Positions 57,288 through 64,000 of a DNA stretch of 64,000 nt are shown one piece after another (position 1 is the first letter of the stretch; each line of letters begins with the position of its first letter). The DNA comes from a virus. The notes under the pieces were generated by a model that had not been told where the DNA came from, searched no databases, and worked only from the letters and a program-made list of their open reading frames with translations. A program made the position numbers and the translations under genes. The DNA is taken from the IMG/VR virus record IMGVR_UViG_3300008107_000029, positions 1-64,000 of that record; one strand, written 5' to 3'.

Positions 57288-58043
57288 TCACTTATAGGAT
57301 TTTGGAACACGGTAGTGTCTACCGTAAGAACTTACAATCTTTCTAAGCAATCTTTCTAGCCTTATTTGTTGTTCTACTTCAGGGATGTGAGTGATTTCCA
57401 TTTCCCACTCATCCCTTTTAAATGGTATTACTTGAACTATTGGAGTCCCTGCCTCAATAATTCCTTCAAAATCTTTTTGAATAATGAATGGTGGATTCAC
57501 ATCTGTTTCTAACTTATCAGTGTCAACAACACCTGCAATTGTTTTAAAAGGTAGGGAGTTGTAGCCAACTGGATGGATAAACAAAGTTGAGTATCCTGGT
57601 GGCGTCTTTATAATCCAATGCCCACTCCATTTGTATACTTGATCTGAATATCCTTCGGGAATGTCATACCCCTTAAATTGATCAGTGCTCCATCTGGTTA
57701 CTGGGTTGATTGAAGAGGCAAAGAATGCTTCTTGAGTAGTATTGTTTCTATTGGCACCATCTCTATATGCAAATTCTATATCGCAATGAGACTTAATAAT
57801 ATATCCAGCAGTTAATCCATCTAAGATTGGTAAGCATCTTTTTAATCCAACATTTGGAACTCCATTGCCAGAAGACTCACCATTCTTACCATCTCTTCTG
57901 TAAGCCTGCATGCTAAATTTATCTTCACCCCATAAATAATGTGGAAGATCTTTCCACCATTGTGGGATCATTTTAGAAGCAGGTTCTGGCTGTGGAAAAG
58001 CCTGAGTTACTGGAGTTCTAGATTCAAATATAATTTTTGGCAC
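57288..58043 (-). CDS. DUF6065-like protein (paralogue 3)
   Basis: 251 aa from GTG. Signature retained: IPQWWKDLP, RCLPILDGLTAGYII, TPPGYSTLFIHP, GVVDTDKL, AGTPIVQVIPFKRDEW. Farther from the GT60-like genes than its two paralogues. Extended -10 TGT-TATAAT and gaaagg precede it. Function unknown. Confidence 0.6.
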   Translation of the reverse strand: MPKIIFESRTPVTQAFPQPEPASKMIPQWWKDLPHYLWGEDKFSMQAYRRDGKNGESSGNGVPNVGLKRCLPILDGLTAGYIIKSHCDIEFAYRDGANRNNTTQEAFFASSINPVTRWSTDQFKGYDIPEGYSDQVYKWSGHWIIKTPPGYSTLFIHPVGYNSLPFKTIAGVVDTDKLETDVNPPFIIQKDFEGIIEAGTPIVQVIPFKRDEWEMEITHIPEVEQQIRLERLLRKIVSSYGRHYRVPKSYK

Positions 58044-58077
58044 TGCTTACCTTTCGACTTTCTAATTATAACATAAA

Positions 58078-58103
58078 GGGGATGGGCTGTAAAGCCCACC
58101 CCC
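58078..58103 (-). terminator. Rho-independent terminator
   Basis: 11-bp GC-rich stem with 4-nt loop (one G-U in the RNA), followed by TTTATG on the minus strand, just after the S-layer-like gene. Confidence 0.75.
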
Positions 58104-58118
58104 TCTAATATTAAAGGA

Positions 58119-59141
58119 CTACTTAAGTAGTGCTACCTTTGCACGTGGATTCTTTGCGTTCCACTTCTTTGCAAGAGCATTGTACTTAGCCTTGTATGTA
58201 GCAAGTGCTAGATCAGCAGATGCCTTTGCAGTTGTTGCTGCAGTTGTTGCAGTTGCTGAATCGCTTGCACGACCAGCCTTTTCTGTAGCAAGTGCAGAGG
58301 TAAGTTCAAGTACCTTTGCATCTGATGCTGCACGAGCAGTACGCTCTGCTGCAAGTTGAGCAACTAGTGATGCGTTTGTTGTTGCAAGGTCTGCAACATC
58401 TACGAATCTAGTTACTGTCTTAACTGCTGCAGGAAGGCCTACAACATCAGTAGCAGTAATTGCAAACTGAAGTGCTGCACGAGAAGCAGTTGCTGGATAT
58501 GTAATGTTAACCTTAGAAACTCCAGTTGCTGTATCAGATGCAGATACTGTTCCTGCTGTTGCTCCAATTGCTGTAACTACTGGAGTTGTTGCAGATGGAA
58601 CGTTTCCAAAAACATCTGAGACCTTAACTTGTGCTTCTACGATTGAAGAGGTGCTTACTGAGTCAAGCGTTGTTACAACTAGGTTGTACGCTGGACCAGC
58701 AGTTCCCTTTACATAGTAAACGAAAGAATTTCCCTTTACATTGATTGTTACAGTTCCAACTGCTGTAGTTTTAGTATATACATAAAACTCTGCTGTAGAT
58801 CCAGTTCCTGTATTAACAGACCATGTTGATGATCCTGATGCAGAAGTTACTGGAGCAGCATCTGTATGGAGTGCTGTTACGATTGTAGCATTTGTTGCAA
58901 CTGCAGTGACTGCAGTTCCTGTCTCAATGCCACTGATGGCAAAACGAACTGCATCTGCAGCGTCTACCTTGTTATCTGATGGAACAGTAACTACTGCTGC
59001 ACCAGCCTGTGTGTTTGCGTCGTTATCGGCAACTGTTGCTACCGTAAGTACGACTGTTGGAACGTTTGCACTTGCAGATGTTGCAAGCAAAACTGATCCT
59101 AGAAGTGCAGTTACTACTGCACCGATTGTCATTTTCTTCAT
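58119..59141 (-). CDS. Secreted S-layer-like protein of host type
   Basis: 340 aa. Signal peptide (MKKMTIGAVVTALLGSVLL, cleavage after ASA). Two or three Ala/Thr/Val-rich beta domains with Ig-like feel (VVTTLDSVSTSSIVEAQVKVSDVFG), then an Ala-rich coiled coil from ~255 (LVAQLAAERTARAASDAKV) and a basic end (KKWNAKNPRAKVALLK). This build resembles abundant surface proteins of low-G+C freshwater actinobacteria (recall, not a search). Own ribosome site and terminator: an isolated cargo gene. It may cover or mimic the host surface. Confidence 0.65.
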   Translation of the reverse strand: MKKMTIGAVVTALLGSVLLATSASANVPTVVLTVATVADNDANTQAGAAVVTVPSDNKVDAADAVRFAISGIETGTAVTAVATNATIVTALHTDAAPVTSASGSSTWSVNTGTGSTAEFYVYTKTTAVGTVTINVKGNSFVYYVKGTAGPAYNLVVTTLDSVSTSSIVEAQVKVSDVFGNVPSATTPVVTAIGATAGTVSASDTATGVSKVNITYPATASRAALQFAITATDVVGLPAAVKTVTRFVDVADLATTNASLVAQLAAERTARAASDAKVLELTSALATEKAGRASDSATATTAATTAKASADLALATYKAKYNALAKKWNAKNPRAKVALLK

Positions 59142-59234
59142 TATTACCTTTCGATTGGTTTTGTATTTGGCATGATTGCCAGATACTATTATAGCCTATT
59201 GACGTTTTACATGTCAAATAGGAATCTTATATTA

Positions 59235-59435
59235 CTAGATCGTGTCTCTTTCGTCTAGTATCTCAAGCATGAAACTCATCATTTTAGCATATCCAATTGG
59301 GTCATCAACTATGGCGTTATAGTGGTGTCCACAAAATAGCAGTTCACCAGTGATACCTTTGACCTTAACATAGGCCTGTGCCCCACAGGAGTCACATCTG
59401 TCTGTAGCATTAAGAACTTTGATTATTGTTTCCAT
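59235..59435 (-). CDS. DUF7455-like zinc protein
   Basis: 66 aa. DRCDSCGAQAYVKVKG and LLFCGHHYNAI match the short actinobacterial protein family DUF7455 (CxxC ... CxHH zinc site). GATAAT (plus 59442-59447) sits 6 nt before the ATG. Supports the actinobacterial host. Confidence 0.8.
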   Translation of the reverse strand: METIIKVLNATDRCDSCGAQAYVKVKGITGELLFCGHHYNAIVDDPIGYAKMMSFMLEILDERDTI

Positions 59436-59471
59436 GGCTTAATTATCCCATCCTTTATTGGATATGTCAAG

Positions 59472-60110
59472 TCAGTGCCTATAGTAGTTTGAATACCAGA
59501 TGTCAGTGTATCCTTTAATTGATTCAAAGTCCATTGACCTAAGAGACTCTTCGTCTGGAAAATACTTTAATGTAAAGTTATCCCAGTTTTCTTTTGTTGC
59601 CTGATCAAAGTGGAAATCTAAACTTATTAAAAACATTAGTTCCATAGACCAAGACCAAAAAGTTTTATGAGGGATCTGGCTAGCAATTTCTTTCATGTTC
59701 TTTAAACAGTCTTCTGGATCTTCTAACTCATAGTGATCTAACAGAAGGGCATCAAATGTTTCCTGAGTTTTAAAGTTATTAATGTCTTCATTGATAATGG
59801 TAACATTACTTGGAAGGATGTTTGTATTAAGAAACATATCAATAACTTCTTTAGATGATTCTACTACGGTAACAGAGTTTACTCCTTTTTTTTGAGCCAC
59901 CCACAAAGCAAGAATTCCAAAACCAAGACCAGACATCAGTACGTTGCCAGTTGCTAGGTCGTATGAAGAATAAAGATCTTCAATTTCGTCCAAATTCTTT
60001 TTACCTAAAACCATCCATTGCCTATCATCATTAAACAAATAATAATTGATATCATCTTCGGTTATTCTAACCTTGTTAATTTTTGATGGAATTATATTAA
60101 ACTTTGGCAC
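59472..60110 (-). CDS. SAM-dependent methyltransferase-like protein
   Basis: 212 aa from GTG. SAM motif GNVLMSGLGFGILALWV, acidic VVESSKEVI, then DALLLDHYE, the pattern of spermidine-synthase-like Rossmann methyltransferases. The C-terminal part is Trp/Phe-rich. Substrate unknown; small-molecule or protein O-methylation possible. ggaagg in the leader. Confidence 0.7.
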   Translation of the reverse strand: MPKFNIIPSKINKVRITEDDINYYLFNDDRQWMVLGKKNLDEIEDLYSSYDLATGNVLMSGLGFGILALWVAQKKGVNSVTVVESSKEVIDMFLNTNILPSNVTIINEDINNFKTQETFDALLLDHYELEDPEDCLKNMKEIASQIPHKTFWSWSMELMFLISLDFHFDQATKENWDNFTLKYFPDEESLRSMDFESIKGYTDIWYSNYYRH

Positions 60111-60173
60111 TGTATTTAAATCAAAAATAATCTAGCCACCTTCCATAAATAATTGGTTAGTGGCTAAATTATA

Positions 60174-60488
60174 CTACTTATTTGCTTTCTTGTCAACTGC
60201 ACTGAATGCTTCGTTAATCTCAGAAGCACTTAACTTACCGTCATCTAGGAACGCTCTTGCTAGTTTTTCAACTACTGTAGCGACTCCAAGAGTTCCAGCC
60301 ATAATTACTGCTGTGATTGTATCGATTCCAACTAGGGAACCTGCACCTATGATTGATAGTCCTGACGCTGCAAAAACTGCAATGATTCTCATAAGAATAT
60401 TCCATAGGTTAGTTACGGCTGTTGAGCCAATAACTTCTTCTCCTGTAGTAGGATCAGTAATCGTTACGTCTACTTTCTTTCTTGCCAT
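60174..60488 (-). CDS. Holin candidate, two membrane helices
   Basis: 104 aa. Two hydrophobic helices (LWNILMRIIAVFAASGLSIIGAG and ITAVIMAGTLGVATVVEKLA) and charged ends. Similar in outline to class II holins. Strong gaggagg site, coupled closely to the 56-residue membrane protein upstream and near cell-wall hydrolase genes. Confidence 0.65.
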   Translation of the reverse strand: MARKKVDVTITDPTTGEEVIGSTAVTNLWNILMRIIAVFAASGLSIIGAGSLVGIDTITAVIMAGTLGVATVVEKLARAFLDDGKLSASEINEAFSAVDKKANK

Positions 60489-60490
60489 AT

Positions 60491-60661
60491 TTACTCCTCC
60501 TCTCTATTACGAATTGGATAACTTAATATCCAAGTCGTCATGGTTATTAATATTCCGTAACCAACTACGGTCTTTGCAGACCCGTCTAAAACAACCCAGG
60601 CAATAAACATACCAAGGAGAGTCCATTGTTGATCTAGGATATCTTTTATTAGTTTTACCAT
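60491..60661 (-). CDS. Small two-helix membrane protein, holin-like
   Basis: 56 aa. WTLLGMFIAWVVLDGSA and VVGYGILITMTTWILSY are two transmembrane segments; acidic end. Overlaps the end of the PA14/TolA-like gene and lies 2 nt before the next holin candidate, so the pair may be a holin and regulator. Confidence 0.65.
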   Translation of the reverse strand: MVKLIKDILDQQWTLLGMFIAWVVLDGSAKTVVGYGILITMTTWILSYPIRNREEE

Positions 60662-62916
60662 TTTCCATTCCTCCTTGTAGCACCTGAATTTGTTCCACCA
60701 CTAGGTCCACCACCTGATGATCCACCACCTGCTGGTGAAGAACCACCTGCTGCAAGGCCAACAGCATTCAATGCTGCTCCCGTTGCCACAACTGTTGCTA
60801 CAACCATATCTGTAGCCTCTTCTCTTTCTTCTGCAGTCATATCTGCACCAATACTTCCTAGTGCTGCTAATGCTGCTCCTGGATCTGTAAACGCTGCTTC
60901 TAATAATGCACCTGGATCTTGAACAAGTTCAACATTTGCAGCAACCTGGGCTGTAATAATTAATGCGTTTCCGTTTTCATCTGTACGAACTTCAACTGGT
61001 GTTGAAGGTGGTAGGTCTGAATAAGAAACTCCAGATGCTTTAATATCTGCAGCAGATAAAGATTCTCCAGGCTTGAGATCTTCAAGCAACGAAGCAACAA
61101 CAACTTCTTTTTGTTCTTCAGTTAATTCCTTACCTTCTTTTGCATCTTCAAGAATCTTATCTAGTTTTTCTTCTTCAGCCTTTGCTGCTTCCTCCTCAGC
61201 CTTAGCGTTTTCTAATTCTTTTTCTTTTGCTTCAGCCTCTGCTTTAGCATCTTCTGCTGCTTGTTTAGCAGCCTCTTCTTCTGCTTTCTTTGCTTCTGCT
61301 TCAGCCTTTGCATCTTCCTCTGCCTGTCGTGCTGCCTCTGCTTCTGCTTCTAATCTTTCTGCCTCTGCTTTTTCAGCATCAGCCTTTGCCTTTGCTGCTT
61401 CTTCTTCTGCAGCAATTCTGTCAGCCTCTGCTTTTGCTGCAGCCTCTTCTGCTGCTATACGATCAGCCTCTGCTTTGGCTGCTGCTTCCTCTGCTGCGAT
61501 TCTATCTGCTTCTGCTTTTGCTGCTGCTGCCTCTGCAGCAAGTCTTGCTTGTTCTGCTTGATATGCTTGCTCTGCAGCAATACGTGCATTCTCTGCTGCG
61601 ATTGCAGCAAGTCTTGCAGCCTCTGCTGCTGCAGCAGCCTGTCGTGCTGCTTCTTCTTCTGCTAGTTTGCTATCAACTGCTGCATCTGCTGCTGAAACTG
61701 CAGCATTCATATTTGAAATAGCAGGAGCAATTGCTGAGATTGCTTGAGTTGTTGCATTGGTAGCAGATGTTAAATTATTTATTGCTACTGTTGCAGACTC
61801 ATTTTTTTGTGTTGCAATATTTTGTGCACTAGTCTGTTGTCCAATATATGTATTTAAAACTTGAGTGTCTGTTACAAGAGTCTGCTTGGCAGTCTCCAGT
61901 GCTTGAACCAATGCTGGATCTTGAGTTGTTGTGATGGTTGAAAATGCTGATGCCTGTGGAAATGTAAAGTAACCAGTTCCGTTAGCACGAAAAATTAACC
62001 ATCCTAAATGAACTTCTGCCCCTCCACCATTTTCATAATACCAAAGAACAAAATCTTGCTTCTTGTCTGTAGAAACATCATATGTTTGGCTATAAGGACT
62101 ATAAGATGTTCCTTGATCTACCCAGTTGTTAATTGCTACCTGACCATCAATATAAAGTCTAGTTCCATCATCTGCATATGTGTTATATCTAACTAGGGCT
62201 GCTTCTTCTGGAAGTGTGATGGTTCCTTCAAACTTAACTATAACTCGGTCAACTTTTCCTGAGTTAAGAACCTGACCACCTTCCCAAACATGAGAAAGAG
62301 ATGCAACAGTTGTTGTTGAAAGTGGGGTTGTGCTTGCTGTAGGTAGTTGAGCGTTTGGATTTCCACTGTATTCGTAGGTAGTTGCCTTGACACCGTTTAC
62401 AACAGTTTCAACTACTGAAGCATTAACTGCAGCCTGAGCAGATGTTACAGTTGCACTGTCTGAGGCTACAATTTGAGTTTGAGTATTGACCCTAGCAGTG
62501 GCTGTCTCTACATTTGCAAGGGCTATATTCTTTTCTTGCACTGCTGCATTTGCTACAACGGTTGCAGATTCTTGATTAGCAATAGCCACAGTAGCACTAT
62601 CAACTACTGCCTTGGCCTGTTGTATTGAGTTCTGAGCCTCTGTGATAGTGGCTGTAACAGTCTCTGTAGGCTGTGTGATGGCTGTTGCTTGTGTTTGGAT
62701 CAACGCCGTTGCTGTTTCAGCCTGAGTTATAGCAACCTGGGCTGCCTCTATAGTGGCTGTTGGCGTTAAGATTATAGTTGTGGCAGTAGATGATTCTGAG
62801 GGGGTTATTTGGACAGTGGTAACTTCTTCAGCGTAGGCTTCTTTTTGTGATAATAGTAGTAGCCAAAACACCAACAATGTTGTTATAAATGCTGACCTTA
62901 GTACTAATCTCTTAAT
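60655..62916 (-). CDS. Secreted PA14 / TolA-like coiled-coil protein
   Basis: 753 aa if it starts at ATT 62916, 6 nt after ggag; TTG 62877 is a poorer alternative because it cuts the signal peptide. The signal runs to QKEAYA. Next come Thr/Ala-rich helices (~30-180), a PA14-type lectin domain (YADDGTRLYIDGQVAINNW), coiled coil, then a long AAAEAARLAAIAAENARIAA / KAEADRIAAEEA array like TolA stalks, and a Gly/Ser-rich end. Likely a surface or virion protein that binds glycans. The ATT start is rare; a sequencing difference from ATG is possible. Confidence 0.65.
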   Translation of the reverse strand: MKRLVLRSAFITTLLVFWLLLLSQKEAYAEEVTTVQITPSESSTATTIILTPTATIEAAQVAITQAETATALIQTQATAITQPTETVTATITEAQNSIQQAKAVVDSATVAIANQESATVVANAAVQEKNIALANVETATARVNTQTQIVASDSATVTSAQAAVNASVVETVVNGVKATTYEYSGNPNAQLPTASTTPLSTTTVASLSHVWEGGQVLNSGKVDRVIVKFEGTITLPEEAALVRYNTYADDGTRLYIDGQVAINNWVDQGTSYSPYSQTYDVSTDKKQDFVLWYYENGGGAEVHLGWLIFRANGTGYFTFPQASAFSTITTTQDPALVQALETAKQTLVTDTQVLNTYIGQQTSAQNIATQKNESATVAINNLTSATNATTQAISAIAPAISNMNAAVSAADAAVDSKLAEEEAARQAAAAAEAARLAAIAAENARIAAEQAYQAEQARLAAEAAAAKAEADRIAAEEAAAKAEADRIAAEEAAAKAEADRIAAEEEAAKAKADAEKAEAERLEAEAEAARQAEEDAKAEAEAKKAEEEAAKQAAEDAKAEAEAKEKELENAKAEEEAAKAEEEKLDKILEDAKEGKELTEEQKEVVVASLLEDLKPGESLSAADIKASGVSYSDLPPSTPVEVRTDENGNALIITAQVAANVELVQDPGALLEAAFTDPGAALAALGSIGADMTAEEREEATDMVVATVVATGAALNAVGLAAGGSSPAGGGSSGGGPSGGTNSGATRRNGKW

Positions 62917-62947
62917 CCTTTTCTCCTAGATGCCATAAGAATGACAT
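62912..62947 (-). CDS. Possible 11-codon leader peptide
   Basis: ATG 62947 is 8 nt after TATAAT, giving MSFLWHLGEKD; its stop overlaps the ATT that may start the large gene. Translation of this peptide could carry ribosomes to the weak start. Short, so uncertain. Confidence 0.35.
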   Translation of the reverse strand: MSFLWHLGEKD

Positions 62948-62966
62948 ACAAGTTAATTATACAATA

Positions 62967-63003
62967 AATAGGATAGTGAGTTCAGAAAACCCACTACCCT
63001 ATT
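62967..63003 (-). terminator. Strong hairpin after the M23 gene
   Basis: 16-bp stem (two G-U in the minus-strand RNA), 5-nt loop. It separates the M23 peptidase from the PA14/TolA-like gene. Confidence 0.75.
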
Positions 63004-63014
63004 TTGTTAATTGA

Positions 63015-63413
63015 TTAAGATGCAAGAATTGCTGCAGGATCAATATCCTGTCCAGCACTCCATTTAATATTTGATCTCATTTCAAAGTGAAGATGAGGAC
63101 CAGAAGAATTTCCTGTATTCCCAGATTTTCCTATGACCTGTCCTTTCTTTACTGTAGCACCAGGCTTGACATCTGCTGCAGATAGATGAGCATAAATTAC
63201 CCAACCACCTGAAACTTTTTGTACTAATTGTGTACCATAACTGGCTCCCCAGTTAGCATTTTCAATCTTTCCATCTGCTACTGCAACAATTGGTGTTCCT
63301 CCTGGAACTGCAAAATCCACACCTGTGTGGTAGCCTTTGCTCCACATCTTACCAAGTTTCTTGTAAGGTGTAGTAATTTTGCCATTTGTAATTGGTAGAC
63401 CCAAAGTGAGCAC
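63015..63413 (-). CDS. M23-family peptidoglycan endopeptidase
   Basis: 132 aa counted from GTG 63413. Zinc ligands H29-x3-D33 (YHTGVDFA) and H107-x-H109 (GPHLHFE), with H76 (YAHLS) in place. A LytM/glycyl-type endopeptidase that cuts wall cross-links. No signal peptide, so it relies on a holin or the virion. The GTG touches its aaagggg site; a TTG at 63404 has the better spacing. Confidence 0.87.
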   Translation of the reverse strand: MLTLGLPITNGKITTPYKKLGKMWSKGYHTGVDFAVPGGTPIVAVADGKIENANWGASYGTQLVQKVSGGWVIYAHLSAADVKPGATVKKGQVIGKSGNTGNSSGPHLHFEMRSNIKWSAGQDIDPAAILAS

Positions 63414-63433
63414 CCCCTTTCATTAACATCCTA

Positions 63434-64000
63434 TCAGACAATGCGTAATGATCCTAGATAATCTTCAATGTCATTTGGCATTGGATATCTAGGTGTATGG
63501 GTAACTCCTTCTTTTTTCATTCTCTTCTCTTCTTCAAGACGATTATCTCTTTTATTATCTGCGTAAGTGTGGACTTCAATATCACCGAACTCTGTTCTGG
63601 TGCTTCTTGTAAGTGCATTGTAGATTGCCCCACAGGTGGCGTCTGCAAGGTCTTTAGAGCCTTTTCTTGGGTGATCCACCTTATCCTTAATGATTCGCAA
63701 TCTTAATAATTCATTAATTAACAATTCAATTCTTGGTCCCTTAACACGCTCTTCAGATATAACCATAGACATATCTTCATAGTGCTTCTTTGCCACAGAC
63801 AAATTCTCAGTATAAATACCGACTGCTTTAAGGTCCGTCATCATTTCAAATGAGTTCCAACGGTCAAACGTAACCATTCTTAATGGGAATCCCATTCTTC
63901 TAATGTTAATGATAAACTCTTTTACCTCAGTAAAACTGACTGCCTCGTTTGGCTTAGGTGTCCAGTATTTAACAAAGTCGACTTTAACAACTGGGACTTT
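63434..64000 (-). CDS. Large terminase subunit, C-terminal nuclease part (cut by window edge)
   Basis: Frame open to the window edge, at least 188 residues. YWTPKPNEAVSFTEV leads to FPLRMVTFDRWNS, where the Asp is a nuclease metal ligand, and GSKDLADATCGAIYNAL near the end holds the last Asp pair of the RNase H-like nuclease. It cuts concatemeric DNA at the start and end of packaging; the ATPase part lies outside the window. Endolysin-type genes follow. Confidence 0.85.
   Translation of the reverse strand, partial: KVPVVKVDFVKYWTPKPNEAVSFTEVKEFIINIRRMGFPLRMVTFDRWNSFEMMTDLKAVGIYTENLSVAKKHYEDMSMVISEERVKGPRIELLINELLRLRIIKDKVDHPRKGSKDLADATCGAIYNALTRSTRTEFGDIEVHTYADNKRDNRLEEEKRMKKEGVTHTPRYPMPNDIEDYLGSLRIV

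Noticed and set aside
57160-57290. Third tRNA in the CHAP leader
   Set aside because: The ends pair, but there is no T arm or anticodon arm of tRNA type; kept as a structured leader of unknown class.
61073-61721. Long plus-strand frames opposite the TolA-like repeats
   Set aside because: They are Ser/Ala- or Leu-rich translations of the complement of an Ala/Glu repeat; no ribosome site or promoter fits them.
1-64000. Integrase, repressor or attachment site indicating lysogeny
   Set aside because: No tyrosine or serine recombinase, no classic repressor and no obvious att core at the two tRNA genes was found.

Overview
The window is a 64 kb stretch of a tailed double-stranded DNA phage (class Caudoviricetes) with AT-rich DNA. 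It is very probably an actinobacteriophage. It carries a WhiB-family iron-sulfur protein, a DUF7455-type zinc protein, a proteasome-beta-like hydrolase, promoter-to-ATG spacings typical of leaderless mRNAs, and TGTGA-N6-TCACA operators of the CRP/GlxR type. A secreted alanine/threonine-rich protein resembles surface proteins of low-GC freshwater actinobacteria (my inference). No integrase, DNA polymerase or tape-measure gene is visible and a gene is cut at each end, so this is part of a larger genome.

Layout. 0-8.9 kb (minus): head genes in the order small ORF, portal, protease-scaffold fusion, major capsid protein, connector, preceded by a LamG-like virion protein. 8.9-10.8 kb: B12-dependent ribonucleotide reductase. 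10.9-16 kb: mixed strands with a lysozyme-like protein, glycosyltransferase, small membrane proteins and two FkbM-type methyltransferases. 16-27.2 kb: a dense accessory/early region of about 40 tiny genes, many with CxxC zinc motifs, one tRNA-Arg and a series of promoters sharing a spacer motif and CRP-like operators. 27.2-27.4 kb: an AT-rich gap with seven DnaA boxes phased every 21-22 bp, the likely replication origin. 27.5-44 kb (minus): small genes, then a metabolic/modification operon (GT60-like glycosyltransferases, three 2-oxoglutarate dioxygenase-like proteins, DUF6065-like paralogues, IMPDH/GMPR, proteasome-like hydrolase, WhiB) downstream of collagen-like glycine/proline-rich fibre proteins. 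44-55 kb (minus): giant repetitive tail or adhesin proteins. 55-64 kb (minus): HNH nucleases, thioredoxin, tRNA-Asp, CHAP and M23 peptidoglycan hydrolases, holin candidates, S-layer-like and PA14/TolA-like secreted proteins, and the C-terminal part of the large terminase.

How it may work together. Plus-strand early genes look to be driven by sigma70-type promoters whose control combines a host CRP/GlxR-like regulator with a repeated element inside the promoter spacer. Late minus-strand genes often start 5-8 nt after a TATAAT-like box and are probably leaderless. The most novel module is the grouping of prolyl-4-hydroxylase-like enzymes, GT60-like (hydroxyproline GlcNAc-transferase type) enzymes and a fibre with Gly-X-Pro triplets. 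This suggests hydroxylation and glycosylation of a collagen-like phage fibre.
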